Shown piece after piece: positions 54,995 to 64,000 of a stretch of DNA of 64,000 nt. The notes below the pieces were generated by a model, which was not told the origin of the DNA, ran no database searches, and was given only the letters and a program-made list of their open reading frames with translations. This DNA comes from Lichenicola cladoniae (GTDB lineage: Bacteria > Pseudomonadota > Alphaproteobacteria > Acetobacterales > Acetobacteraceae), in assembly GCF_013201075.1 (NCBI RefSeq), contig NZ_CP053708.1:3167501-3231500 (forward strand). The letters are read 5' to 3'. Position 1 is the stretch's first letter, and every line of letters starts with the position of its first letter. A program made the position numbers and the translations under genes.

Positions 54995-55735
54995 ATGGAA
55001 AACACCACCTACATCGCACTGTCCCGGCTCGATACGCAGCAGCGGGCCATGGACGTCATCGCCAACAACATCGCGAACGCCAACACCGACGGCTACAAGG
55101 CACAGCGCATCCTGTTCACTGATTACCTGTCGAAACAGCACGGGGTCGATGCACCGACGGGCGGGTCGACGCTGTCCTACACCCAGGACCGTGCGACCTA
55201 TCTCGACCAGCAGGACGGAAGCCTCAGCCAGACCGGCAATCCGCTGGACATGGCGCTCACCGGACCTGGCTTCTTCACGGTTTCCACCGCAGCTGGTCCA
55301 CGGCTGACCCGGTCTGGACGCTTCGGGATGCTGGCCGACGGGCGGATTGCCGATGCAGCCGGCAATCTTCTCCTCGATACCGGCGGCAACCCGCTGCAGA
55401 TGTCGCCCTCGGACACGCAGATACGCATCGCCGGCGACGGCACCATCAGCACCGAGAACGGGCCGGTGGGGAAGCTTGGCGTGGTGACGGTGGACGATAC
55501 CAACCAGCTCATGCCGGAGGGCGGAAAGCTTTATCGCGCCGCGGCCGGAACGACGCCGGTCGCGCTTCCGAAAGTCACCCAGGGCGTGGTCGAGTCCAGC
55601 AACGTACAGCCGATCACCGAGCTCACCAGGATGATGCAGACCGAAAAGGAATTCCAGTTCGTGTCGCAGTTCATCGAAAGCGAAGGGCAGCGGCAGCAAA
55701 GCGCCATCGACAAGATCGTGCCACAGCAGGGCTAG
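54995..55735 (+). CDS. flgF: Flagellar basal-body rod protein FlgF
   Basis: A 246-residue proximal-rod subunit. The conserved N-terminal segment LDTQQRAMDVIANNIANANTDG and the C-terminal VVESSNVQPITELTRMMQTEKEF heptad segment are both present; these coil together in the assembled rod. The middle includes GNPLDMALTGPGFFTV. It is exported by the flagellar secretion system, so no signal peptide is expected. First gene of flgF-flgG-flgA-flgH. Confidence 0.95.
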   Translation: MENTTYIALSRLDTQQRAMDVIANNIANANTDGYKAQRILFTDYLSKQHGVDAPTGGSTLSYTQDRATYLDQQDGSLSQTGNPLDMALTGPGFFTVSTAAGPRLTRSGRFGMLADGRIADAAGNLLLDTGGNPLQMSPSDTQIRIAGDGTISTENGPVGKLGVVTVDDTNQLMPEGGKLYRAAAGTTPVALPKVTQGVVESSNVQPITELTRMMQTEKEFQFVSQFIESEGQRQQSAIDKIVPQQG

Positions 55736-55774
55736 CCTGCCGCGAACATTCATTCAGCATGACGGGAGGGCGAC

Positions 55775-56560
55775 ATGCGCTCACTTGATATCGCCGGCAC
55801 CGGAATGCAGGCGCAACAGACCAATGTCGAGGTGATCTCGAACAACATCGCCAACATGACCACGACCGGATTCAAGCGCCGGCGCGCCGAATTCCAGGAT
55901 CTGATCTATCAGGACCTCAGGCGGGTCGGCTCCAACAGTTCGGATAGCGGATCGGTGGTGCCGTCCGGCGCCCAGGTCGGCCTCGGCGTGAAAACCGCTG
56001 CGATCTACCGTATCAACGAGCAGGGCAATCTCCAGCAGACCAGCAACAGCCTCGATCTCGCGATCCAGGGGATCGGTTATCTTCAGGTCACGCTGCCGTC
56101 CGGCGACACCGCCTATACGAGGGACGGCACGCTGGCACTCGCAGCGGACGGGACGGTCGTGACCTCGGATGGCTATGCGATTGCCCCGGGGATCACCGTG
56201 CCGACCAACGCGCAGAGCATCACGATCAACGCATCCGGCCAGGTGCAGGTGATGCTGTCCGGACAGACCGCGCCGCAGACGGTCGGACAGATCCAACTGG
56301 CTACCTTTCCGAACGAAGCCGGCCTTGATGCACAGGGCGACAACCTGCTGCTGGAGACGCCGGCGTCGGGAAATCCGACCACCGGGAACCCGGGGGCCGC
56401 CGGTTTCGGCAGCGTCATGCAGGGCTTCGTCGAGAGCTCGAACGTCAACGTCGTCAGCGAAATGACCAACCTCATCACGGCCCAGCGCGCCTACGAAATG
56501 AACAGCAAGGTGATCACCGCAGCGGACGACATGATGCAGACGCTGACCAATCTCAAATGA
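55775..56560 (+). CDS. flgG: Flagellar distal rod protein FlgG
   Basis: A 261-residue protein with the FlgG pattern: QQTNVEVISNNIANMTTTGFKRRRAEFQDL at the start, LQQTSNSLDLAIQGIGYLQV in the middle, and VESSNVNVVSEMTNLITAQRAYEMNSKVI at the end. It builds the distal rod that crosses the periplasm. It follows flgF after 39 bases and overlaps flgA by four bases (ATGA). Confidence 0.97.
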   Translation: MRSLDIAGTGMQAQQTNVEVISNNIANMTTTGFKRRRAEFQDLIYQDLRRVGSNSSDSGSVVPSGAQVGLGVKTAAIYRINEQGNLQQTSNSLDLAIQGIGYLQVTLPSGDTAYTRDGTLALAADGTVVTSDGYAIAPGITVPTNAQSITINASGQVQVMLSGQTAPQTVGQIQLATFPNEAGLDAQGDNLLLETPASGNPTTGNPGAAGFGSVMQGFVESSNVNVVSEMTNLITAQRAYEMNSKVITAADDMMQTLTNLK

Positions 56561-57618
56561 GCAAGCCTCTGATCCGGGGGGCGGCGTTCCTCCTGCTGGC
56601 AGGTCTCGTCGTCTCCCTGGGCGGTTCGCTGCATCAAGCCGGTGCCGCCGGACTCCGGAGCCATGTCATGGTGCATGGCAACGCGATCAGGCTGTCGGAT
56701 CTGTTTACCGGCCTGTCGCCCGGGCAGGATTGCGAGATCGGACCGTCGCCGGCCCCGGGCAAGCGGATCGTCGTGCCGCCCATCCAGCTTGCCGCCATAG
56801 CCTCGGAGTTCGACGTCGACTGGCAGGCAGGTGCCGGCTATGCGGCGGCGGTGCTCGAACGGCAGGCGCGGACAGTAACCCGCGACGAGATCCTCGCAGT
56901 CCTGAAGCCCGCGCTCCTGGCGGATGGCGTTCCGGCTGCCAGCGACATCTCGCTCGGTGCGTTCGCCACCCCGCTGCTCCCGGTCGAAATGACCGCGCCG
57001 CCAGAAATCCAGTCCCTGGACCGCGATCCGCAGAGCGGTCGTTTTTCAGCCATCCTGCAATTTGCAGCCGCCGATGCGGAGCCTGTGAGGCTCCGGGTGG
57101 TGGGCCGGCTCGAACAGCGTGTCAGCGTGCTCGCCCTGTCCCGCCCCCTGCCCGCCGGCTCTCCGATATCGGCTGCCGATACGCAGACGATCCGGGTTCC
57201 TCTCGCCAGCCTTCGCGGAACGCCGCTCACCTCGATCGCCGAGGCCGGCGGATTATCCCTGAGGCGGCCGCTCGGCGACAACGTGCCGCTGATGCGCGAC
57301 ATGCTGGTCAAGGCGATGCTGATCGATCGCGGGCGGCCGGTGGTGCTGCGGCTGCAGAGTGGCGGCCTGGCACTGACCGCGGCAGGGACCGCCCTCGAAG
57401 CAGGTGCCGCCGGCGACAGCATTCACGTCGTCAACAGCCTGTCGCACGCCATCCTGGTGGGCCGGATCATCGACAGTGCCGACATCCAGATCGATGCCGG
57501 AACCGCGCCGCTCATCGCCCGGGCGAATGGGCAAACCAGGTCGCTGCCACGTGTGCCGACTGTTGGACCCGTCGCGGCCCGCGGCTGGACCAGCGGCCTC
57601 CAGGAGGCATCGAACTGA
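56557..57618 (+). CDS. flgA: Flagellar P-ring assembly chaperone FlgA
   Basis: A 353-residue periplasmic protein, with a signal peptide (LIRGAAFLLLAGLVVSLGGSL, to about residue 30). The C-terminal SAF domain includes RPLPAGSPISAADTQTIRVP, GLSLRRPLGDNVPLMRDML and GDSIHVVNSLSHAILVGRI. It helps FlgI form the P ring. It is longer than the enterobacterial version because of an extra N-terminal region, as usual in alphaproteobacteria. Its stop overlaps the flgH start by one base. Confidence 0.93.
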   Translation: MSKPLIRGAAFLLLAGLVVSLGGSLHQAGAAGLRSHVMVHGNAIRLSDLFTGLSPGQDCEIGPSPAPGKRIVVPPIQLAAIASEFDVDWQAGAGYAAAVLERQARTVTRDEILAVLKPALLADGVPAASDISLGAFATPLLPVEMTAPPEIQSLDRDPQSGRFSAILQFAAADAEPVRLRVVGRLEQRVSVLALSRPLPAGSPISAADTQTIRVPLASLRGTPLTSIAEAGGLSLRRPLGDNVPLMRDMLVKAMLIDRGRPVVLRLQSGGLALTAAGTALEAGAAGDSIHVVNSLSHAILVGRIIDSADIQIDAGTAPLIARANGQTRSLPRVPTVGPVAARGWTSGLQEASN

Positions 57619-58349
57619 TGCGCCCGACCCTGGTTCCGGCGGCGCTGCTGGTGCCGCTCCTGCTGGCCGGATGCGGTGCATTGTCGCGCCTTTCGGACCT
57701 TGGCCGCCCACCGACCATGACCCCGATCAGCGACCCCACCCTGGCCCGGAGCTACCGGCCGCTGACCATGCCGATGCCGCCGCTGCAGCCGGTTCCGGCC
57801 GATCTCGCCAGCCTGTGGCGCCCGGGCAGCCGCGCCTTCTTCAAGGATCAAAGGGCGGCCCAGGTCGGCGACCTGCTGACGGTGCTGGTGGACATCACCG
57901 ACAATGCGGACATGCAGGACAACACGACCGCCACCCGGACCGGATCGGAGAACATGGGCATTCCGAACCTGTTCGGCCTGAAGCAGCAGCTCGTCCAGTC
58001 GGCACTCGGGGCGAACTCGCTGGCGACCAACAGCACCAACAGCAACACCTCGACCGGACAGATCAAGCGCAACGAGAGCGTGACCCTTCGACTGGCGGGC
58101 ACGATCACCCAGGTGCTGCCGAACGGAAATTTCGTCGTCAGCGCGCGACAGGAGGTGCGGGTGAACAGCGAGCTCAGGGTGCTCCAGGTCAGCGGGATCG
58201 TTCGGCCGCAGGACATCACCGGCGACAACACCATCACCCACGACCGGATGGCCGAGGCACGCATCTCGTACGGCGGCAGGGGTCAGCTTACCGACCTGCA
58301 GACCCCGCGCTACGGACAGCAGCTCATGGACGTGTTGCTGCCGTTCTAG
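57618..58349 (+). CDS. flgH: Flagellar L-ring lipoprotein FlgH
   Basis: A 243-residue outer membrane lipoprotein: lipobox LLLAGCG with Cys near residue 18, SLWRPGSRAFFKDQRAAQVGD, LLTVLVDITDNA, and the late block GIVRPQDITGDNTITHDRMAEARISYGG, all typical of FlgH. It forms the L ring around the rod. Translation starts within the flgA stop codon (TGATG). It ends five bases from the convergent dksA gene. Confidence 0.96.
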   Translation: MRPTLVPAALLVPLLLAGCGALSRLSDLGRPPTMTPISDPTLARSYRPLTMPMPPLQPVPADLASLWRPGSRAFFKDQRAAQVGDLLTVLVDITDNADMQDNTTATRTGSENMGIPNLFGLKQQLVQSALGANSLATNSTNSNTSTGQIKRNESVTLRLAGTITQVLPNGNFVVSARQEVRVNSELRVLQVSGIVRPQDITGDNTITHDRMAEARISYGGRGQLTDLQTPRYGQQLMDVLLPF

Positions 58350-58354
58350 AGCGG

Positions 58355-58768
58355 TCAGTCGTCGCGGTGAACTTTCTCCATGCGCTCGTGACGCTCCTGC
58401 GCCTCGATCGACAAGGTCGCGATCGGTCGCGCCTCGAGGCGCTTCAGGCCGATCGGCTCGCCGGTTTCCTCACAGAAACCATAGCTTCCGTTCTCGATCC
58501 GCAGCAGCGCCTGGCCGATCTTGGCGATCAGCTTGCGTGCGCGGTCCCGTGTCCGCAGCTCGAGGGCACGATCGGTCTCGACACTGGCCCGGTCGGTGAT
58601 ATCTGCTTCATGGATGCCGCCTTCCGACAGGCTGGCCAGGGTGCCGTCGGCCTCCTTCAGCAGTTCCGATCGCCATCTCAGCAACTTGAGGCGGAAATAC
58701 TCCGCCTGACGGGGGTTCATGAACTCGTCTTCGTCAGCCGGTCGGTAGTCGGAGGGCAAGGTGATCAT
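58355..58768 (-). CDS. dksA: DksA/TraR family RNA polymerase-binding protein, single-cysteine form
   Basis: A 137-residue protein from ATG 58768 with the DksA layout: a coiled coil (FRLKLLRWRSELLKEADGTLA, then DRASVETDRALELRTRDRARK) and a C-terminal globular end (YGFCEETGEPIGLKRLEARP, then SIEAQERHERMEKVHRDD). Of the four zinc-binding cysteines only the first remains, as in other alphaproteobacterial DksA proteins. It reaches into RNA polymerase to tune promoters with ppGpp. It sits inside the flagellar island next to fliX. Confidence 0.9.
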   Translation of the reverse strand: MITLPSDYRPADEDEFMNPRQAEYFRLKLLRWRSELLKEADGTLASLSEGGIHEADITDRASVETDRALELRTRDRARKLIAKIGQALLRIENGSYGFCEETGEPIGLKRLEARPIATLSIEAQERHERMEKVHRDD

Positions 58769-58875
58769 GAGCGCCTTTCCTGGAGCGACGGCGGGCGCCA
58801 CCGTGGAGGAATCCGCCGGCTTATACCCACGGGCGCCCGGCGCGCCAAGCACCAAGTCCGGCTGAGACATAACCT

Positions 58876-59319
58876 TCAAGAAGGCGCGGCCATTCCTCGC
58901 AAGGCCGCAGCTTCGGCCCGGGCGGCTTCGACCCTTGCCCGCAGCCTTATCGCAACGATCGCCCGGGCCAGTATCGGGTCAGCCGCCGGCAGCGGCAGGT
59001 CGGCCAGGGCCGCGAGACGCTGAAGCGCATCTCCCGCGCCATCCGACAGCAGCGCGCGCTGCAGTTCAGCCAGGGCATCGACGAGTTCCCGGCCATGCCG
59101 GCGCGCCTCGCGGTCGCCGGGTTCGGCGGTAGTCTGCTCCTGCAGGGCCAGCATGGTGGCGGCACTCACCGAAGCGATACGGCCGACCCCGGCGGCCGCC
59201 GGACCTGCAGCCGGCACCGTTGCGGCGGACGGCGCCACGAAGAAGCCGGTCGAGACCGGTGTCCTTGCCGGGACGACTGGCGTGGCCGGGCTCGCATGCA
59301 GGATGGAAGACACGCTCAT
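58876..59319 (-). CDS. fliX: Flagellar assembly regulator FliX
   Basis: A 147-residue protein. The Pro/Ala-rich N-terminal third is poorly conserved, followed by MLALQEQT, RRHGRELVDALAELQRALLSDG, LQRLAALADLPLPAADPILARAIVAIRLRARVEAARAE; this spacing fits FliX of Caulobacter. FliX controls FlbD-dependent late flagellar genes in response to early assembly. I start at ATG 59319; ATG 59346 is possible. As in Caulobacter it is divergent from flgI. Confidence 0.82.
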   Translation of the reverse strand: MSVSSILHASPATPVVPARTPVSTGFFVAPSAATVPAAGPAAAGVGRIASVSAATMLALQEQTTAEPGDREARRHGRELVDALAELQRALLSDGAGDALQRLAALADLPLPAADPILARAIVAIRLRARVEAARAEAAALRGMAAPS

Positions 59320-59390
59320 GTCCGGATCGGCCGGGACAGGCGCCAACGAGATCCGTGAAATTCAGTCCGCCGTTCAGACATTGTTCGTCC

Positions 59391-59416
59391 TTTCGCCTCA
59401 CAGTGTAGGGGCGAAA
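59391..59416. promoter_or_regulatory. Inverted repeat between fliX and flgI
   Basis: TTTCGCC and GGCGAAA form a perfect seven-base inverted repeat with a twelve-base spacer in the 122-base divergent gap. It lies 25 bases before the flgI start. It could be an operator or a leader hairpin; no CtrA-type box is found here. Confidence 0.4.
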
Positions 59417-59441
59417 CCTTGACGACACTTGAACGGAACCG

Positions 59442-60548
59442 ATGCGCACGCTCTGCCTGATGATCCTTCTGCTGGCGACGACGATGCCCTGGCCCTGGGC
59501 CGCGCACGCCGAAGTCGTGCGGATCAAGGACATCGCCGACATCGAGGGTGTCCGCAGCAACCAGTTGATCGGCTACGGCCTGGTGGTCGGCCTGAACGGC
59601 ACCGGCGACCGGCTGAACAACTCGCTCTTCACCAGGGAGTCGCTGATCAGCATGCTCGAGCGGCTGGGCGTCAACATTCGCGACCAGGAAGCAAAGCTGC
59701 AGACCCGTGACATCGCAGCGGTCATGGTCACCGCCGAACTGCCGGCCTTCTCGCATGATGGCAGCCGGATCGATGTGGTCGTATCGGCCACCGGCGATGC
59801 GACCGACCTTTCCGGAGGCACCTTGCTGGTGACGCCGCTGCTGGCGGCCGACGGCGACGTCTATGCCGTGGCACAAGGACAACTGGTCAGCAGCGCCTTT
59901 GCAGCCAAGGGTGCCGCGTCCTCGATCACCCGCAACATCCCGACCAGCGCGCATATCGCAAACGGAGGGATCGTGGAGAAGGAGGTGGCCGTCGACCTGC
60001 GGACACGCAACGAGCTGCATCTGTCGCTACGCAATCCCGATCTCACCACCGCCAGACGAATGGCGCTGGCGATCAATGCGAGCCTCGGCGAGATCGCGCA
60101 TGTCAGCGACCCGCGCACCGTCGTCCTCACGCTCGGGGGCCACAACGTGATCGAGACGCTCGAACAGGTCGAGGATCTGTTCGTGCAGCCGGACACCCCG
60201 GCCACCGTCGTGATCGACGAGGCCAGCGGCACCATCGTCATGGGTGACAACGTTCGCATCAGCACGGTCGCGATCGCGCAGGGCAACCTCACCATCCAGG
60301 TCAGCGAGGCGCCCGTGGCGTCGCAACCCGGACCGCTCTCGAACGGCAGCACCGTCGTGCTTCCCCGAACCACGATCAAGGTCGATACCGATGCCGGCAA
60401 GCGCCTCGGTATCCTGACCGAGGGGCCAAGCCTGCGCGATCTGGTCAGCGGACTGAACTCGCTCGGCGTCGGTCCACGCGACATGATCAGTATCCTGCAG
60501 ACGATCAAGGCAGCCGGCGCACTGCAAGCCAACCTGGTCGTGCGATGA
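59442..60548 (+). CDS. flgI: Flagellar P-ring protein FlgI
   Basis: A 368-residue periplasmic protein with a signal peptide (about residues 1-23, ending PWAAHA). It has the FlgI blocks VRIKDIADIEGVRSNQLIGYGLVVGLNGTGD, SMLERLGVN, RDIAAVMVTAELPAFS and the end GLNSLGVGPRDMISILQTIKAAGALQANL. It builds the P ring in the peptidoglycan layer. It overlaps flgJ by four bases (ATGA). Confidence 0.97.
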   Translation: MRTLCLMILLLATTMPWPWAAHAEVVRIKDIADIEGVRSNQLIGYGLVVGLNGTGDRLNNSLFTRESLISMLERLGVNIRDQEAKLQTRDIAAVMVTAELPAFSHDGSRIDVVVSATGDATDLSGGTLLVTPLLAADGDVYAVAQGQLVSSAFAAKGAASSITRNIPTSAHIANGGIVEKEVAVDLRTRNELHLSLRNPDLTTARRMALAINASLGEIAHVSDPRTVVLTLGGHNVIETLEQVEDLFVQPDTPATVVIDEASGTIVMGDNVRISTVAIAQGNLTIQVSEAPVASQPGPLSNGSTVVLPRTTIKVDTDAGKRLGILTEGPSLRDLVSGLNSLGVGPRDMISILQTIKAAGALQANLVVR

Positions 60549-60850
60549 CGATCCTTGCAGCCGCGCCGGCCGTGCCCGCGCCGCCTGGACAGCCGGCGCC
60601 AACGCCGGTGGATCCAAAGATCATGAAGGCGGCACAGGATTTCGAGGCAATGGCGATCGGGCAGATGCTCGAACCGATGTTCGATACGGTCGACACCGCG
60701 AAAGGCCTGCTCGGCGGTGGTGCCGCGGAGGAGACCTTCAAGCCGATGCTGATTACCGAGATGGCAAAGCAGGTCGAGCAGCGTGGCGGTCTCGGCCTCG
60801 CCGACAGCATCTACGCCCAGATGTTGAAGATGCAGGAGAAGCATCGATGA
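60545..60850 (+). CDS. flgJ: FlgJ-like rod-binding protein (no muramidase domain)
   Basis: A 101-residue protein containing only the rod-binding domain: KAAQDFEAMAIGQMLEPMFD near residue 27, then AEETFKPMLITEMAKQVEQ and GLGLADSIYAQML. In enterobacteria a peptidoglycan hydrolase domain follows, which is absent here; in alphaproteobacteria a separate lytic enzyme usually works with it. It is coupled to flgI upstream and to the FlgN-like gene downstream by ATGA overlaps. Confidence 0.92.
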   Translation: MTILAAAPAVPAPPGQPAPTPVDPKIMKAAQDFEAMAIGQMLEPMFDTVDTAKGLLGGGAAEETFKPMLITEMAKQVEQRGGLGLADSIYAQMLKMQEKHR

Positions 60851-61239
60851 GGACCGAAGTGGCGGCTGCCGCAGACCGGCTCGCGACCGTTCTGACCTGC
60901 GAGAACGCTGCGCTGGCGTCGCTGGATTTCAGTGCCGTCGGCGGCTTCATTGACGAGAAACGATCGGCTCTGGAGGCACTGGCCGCATTTGCGCGCGATC
61001 GCACCGCCCTTCCAACGGAGAGGCAACCACCGGCCGACCTCGCCCTGGCGGAACGGCTGCAGACCCTGGCTGCGACCAACAAGCATCTGCTGGAACAGGC
61101 CATGACCGTACAGAACCGGATCATGGCCGTGCTGGCCGAAGCAGCCCGCCACGCCCAGCTTCCGGAAACCTACGGAGCACGTGGCAGGCAATCAGGCGTC
61201 GGATCGGCTGGTGCCTTTGCGCTGGTGGTTCGTGCGTAA
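60847..61239 (+). CDS. FlgN-like flagellar chaperone (tentative)
   Basis: A 130-residue, mostly helical protein: ATVLTCENAALASLDFSAVGGFIDEK, ALEALAAFARDRTALP, then LQTLAATNKHLLEQAMTVQNRIMAVL. The size, the helical hairpin and the place behind flgI-flgJ fit FlgN chaperones, which guard hook-filament junction proteins FlgK and FlgL before export. The sequence match by eye is weak. It is the last gene of the flgI operon. Confidence 0.65.
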   Translation: MRTEVAAAADRLATVLTCENAALASLDFSAVGGFIDEKRSALEALAAFARDRTALPTERQPPADLALAERLQTLAATNKHLLEQAMTVQNRIMAVLAEAARHAQLPETYGARGRQSGVGSAGAFALVVRA

Positions 61240-61248
61240 CGCGCTACT

Positions 61249-61287
61249 CAAAAAGAAACCGGACCGGCGCATGACGCCGATCCGGTT
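61249..61287 (-). terminator. Intrinsic terminator after the histone-like gene
   Basis: On the minus strand AACCGGA-T-CGGCG and CGCCG-G-TCCGGTT pair with a single mismatch and a five-base loop, then TTCTTTTTG follows. It lies 31 bases past the stop codon of the histone-like gene and 18 bases from the end of the convergent FlgN-like gene. Confidence 0.8.
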
Positions 61288-61317
61288 CCGGAACACCAAA
61301 GGTTCGATCGCCGAGGA

Positions 61318-62343
61318 TCAGCCCTCGTCGTGGTCCTCGTGACCTGCAGACTCGCCACGATGATCGTCGCCGGTAGACGGTGTCGTGGTCGTGTCGGACT
61401 CGCTTGCAGACTTCTTGCGACGACCCTTGGGGGCTGCGGAGTCGCGAAGCTGCCCGGCCGCCGTACGACGATCAGCAGCACTTGGCGAACGGCGCATCTT
61501 GACCGCGGCCTCGCTGCGCGTGCTGGCGGGTTTGCGCGTCGCCGGCTTGGACTTGGTCGCAGCCTTGCGTGATGTCGGAGCGGCCACACGTACGGCACCG
61601 GTCTTGCGGCTACCGGACGTGCCGAGCGATTTTGCAGCCGGCGAACGGGTCGTCGGGCTCTTCGCAGCACGCTTGGTGCTCACCGCCTTGGTAGCGGGCT
61701 TGCGGGTCGTTCCGGCATCGCTCCGCTTCGCGCGGACGGCCGTTGCGGGCTTAGGCGAACGGGTGGTCGCCGGCTTCGCGCGAGCGGGTGTCTTGCGTGC
61801 GCTGGTCGATGCTTTTGCACGTGTCGCCGATACCCGGGTGGCTGGCTTACGGGTCGCAGCGGGCCGGGCCGATGCCGCGCGGGCGGCAGGTGCCCGTGTC
61901 GATGTTGCGCGCGCCGGTGCGGCACGTCCGGTTCCGGCACGTGCGGCCGAGCGTCCGCCGGCAGTCCGTTTCGCAGGTGCAGCAACCTTGGCGCGTGTCG
62001 TCTTAACGGCAGCCGCCTTGGTTCCGGTCCTGGCGCCAGTCTTCGGGCCTGGCTTGGAACTGGCCTTCACGCCCGTCGCCTTGCCGCGCGTCGCCGGTGC
62101 ACGCTTCGCCGGTGCGCTGGCTGCCTTTGCACGCGATGTCGGTGCCTTGGCAACGCGAGCCGATTTCGGCGCCGCCTTGGGCCCCGGCTTTTTCGCTGTA
62201 GCCGTCCGTGTAGCGGCTGTCGTTCCGGTGCGGGTCGTACGCGTCGTCGCGGCACGTGCGCTCGTGCCGGCCGTGCGTCGTCCACCGGCCCTGATTGCCA
62301 TGGCGCGTGTGCGCCCGCTGTCTGAACTATCGTCGTTGCTCAT
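61318..62343 (-). CDS. Histone H1-like Ala/Lys/Arg/Thr-rich DNA-binding protein
   Basis: The 341-residue product is nearly all Ala, Lys, Arg, Thr, Pro and Ser, with many copies of short patterns such as AKPATTR, KPATR, KAASAPAKRAPATR and TRKPAT, as in bacterial H1-like (AlgP/HctB-type) proteins. The last ~35 residues turn acidic (SDTTTTPSTGDDHRGES, then HEDHDEG). It has no globular domain. It should be disordered and bind DNA through charge. ATG 62343 is chosen because AAGAGG precedes it and the composition starts there. It has its own terminator. Confidence 0.85.
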   Translation of the reverse strand: MSNDDSSDSGRTRAMAIRAGGRRTAGTSARAATTRTTRTGTTAATRTATAKKPGPKAAPKSARVAKAPTSRAKAASAPAKRAPATRGKATGVKASSKPGPKTGARTGTKAAAVKTTRAKVAAPAKRTAGGRSAARAGTGRAAPARATSTRAPAARAASARPAATRKPATRVSATRAKASTSARKTPARAKPATTRSPKPATAVRAKRSDAGTTRKPATKAVSTKRAAKSPTTRSPAAKSLGTSGSRKTGAVRVAAPTSRKAATKSKPATRKPASTRSEAAVKMRRSPSAADRRTAAGQLRDSAAPKGRRKKSASESDTTTTPSTGDDHRGESAGHEDHDEG

Positions 62344-62999
62344 GGTCGTGGTCCTCTTTCGGTTATCGGGTATCGAGAGTATGCGGGATTCTACGGACGT
62401 CGTTGGGAAGCTGAGCCGGGTCACGAAGGTCACGTCCGGTATCATCACGCACACCGGACATCCGAACGTTCGGTACCCTGCGTGACGCCATCGACGGCGA
62501 TACATCAAGTGCCGAGAGCCGGTCCTGCTTTGTCATCAACATGGTCACCAGCGTGTGGCGTCGCCGCTCAGTCTGACTCGACGGCGCAGATCGCGATTCG
62601 GAAGCGTACGATCAGTCATGCTCTTCCTAAACTCGCAAGCGTCTGTCAATGAAAAGCAACCGTTACAGCAAAGTTCCGCCGACGAGTTGATCACGGCGAC
62701 AGTCCGGATCAACTGGCAGCCCTACCCCGGCACGTGTCCTGGATCCATTCGATGGTCTTGCGATCTACGGTTTTCCGTGATCGGCACGACCCGAGCCCTG
62801 ACAGACCCGGGATCGGGCCGCATGCACCCGAACGACGAGCCACCCGGCTTCGAGACAAGGCCGGCTGGCAATGCATCCTCCGAGTCGGGAACCCACATGC
62901 AGGTGGGAGGTGCCGGAAGACGCCGAACACTGCTACGAGCGACCGGTCGACGGCTTGGGCTGGCCGATACCGAGTTCCATCTTTTCGGAGTTCCCGTTC
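62344..62999. other. Intergenic region, nothing recognised
   Basis: This 656-base gap separates the histone-like gene (minus) from mtnA (plus). Frames exist on both strands, but those on the plus strand run into mtnA in the wrong frame and those on the minus strand are antisense to it. The part 62600-62720 is less GC-rich and may carry promoters. No tRNA-like fold or strong hairpin was found. Confidence 0.5.

Positions 63000-64000
<1,001 letters not shown>

Noticed and set aside
61385-62485. 366-codon plus-strand frame opposite the histone-like gene
   Set aside because: Its Ala/Val/Arg-rich sequence is simply the complement of the Ala/Lys/Arg/Thr repeats; the minus strand has the start, ribosome site and terminator.

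Overview
The window is about 64 kb of GC-rich, densely coding DNA from an alphaproteobacterium, most likely an acetic-acid-bacterium relative (Acetobacteraceae/Rhodospirillales). Supporting traits are a FliX gene divergent from flgI, CtrA-type boxes (TTAA-N7-TTAA) in front of flagellar operons, a fused CysN/CysC, a single-cysteine DksA, DUF6481 and DUF6468 proteins, and a helicase / S4 protein / 7Fe ferredoxin gene order. Family assignment rests on reading the translations by eye; the organism is inference. No rRNA, tRNA, CRISPR array, prophage or intact insertion sequence was seen.

Regions. (1) 1-9.3 kb is accessory-looking: the end of an ABC-F ATPase, a short-chain dehydrogenase (SDR), a frameshifted membrane protein, a secreted GH92 mannosidase, a decayed second copy of the SDR gene, a Tat-exported nucleoside hydrolase, a VOC protein, a structured inverted-repeat block, and a divergent LysR/RidA pair. 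(2) 9.4-13.2 kb is sulfate activation (cysD, cysNC, cysQ on the minus strand). (3) 13.3-19.7 kb holds an MFS exporter with a divergent AraC regulator, three SDR-fold enzymes and a coiled-coil protein with no ordinary start codon. (4) 20.0-24.3 kb is a surface-sugar module: aminotransferase, membrane-bound nucleotide-sugar dehydratase and a polyprenyl-phosphate sugar transferase. (5) 24.3-31.2 kb holds an exported protein with a MarR regulator, an M17 aminopeptidase, a SUV3-like helicase, an S4 protein, ferredoxin and a small membrane protein. (6) 31.2-36.1 kb is a complete tripartite efflux pump (NodT/EmrA/EmrB type) with a divergent IclR regulator. (7) 36.1-42.7 kb is a xylose locus: xylA and a LacI-type regulator facing xylFGH across a palindromic operator. 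(8) 42.8-47.9 kb holds a UbiB-like kinase, oligoendopeptidase F and polyamine genes speE and speD, with an intrinsic terminator between the last two.

(9) 48.1-61.2 kb is a motility island. One minus-strand operon of tightly overlapping genes runs fliL-fliM-DUF6468-motE-cheY-cheZ and then a 969-residue exported repeat protein of unknown function. Facing it is flgF-flgG-flgA-flgH, and the divergent gap carries two perfect CtrA-type boxes. Then come dksA and fliX (minus) facing flgI-flgJ-flgN (plus). (10) The window ends with an Ala/Lys/Arg-rich histone-H1-like protein with its own terminator and the first 333 codons of mtnA (methionine salvage).

The most interesting items are the 969-residue protein coupled to cheZ, the paired CtrA boxes, the adjacent genes lacking canonical starts at 17.5-17.9 kb, the complex inverted repeat at 7.4 kb, and the decayed SDR duplicate. 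Most very long antisense reading frames in the window are GC-codon shadows and were not annotated.
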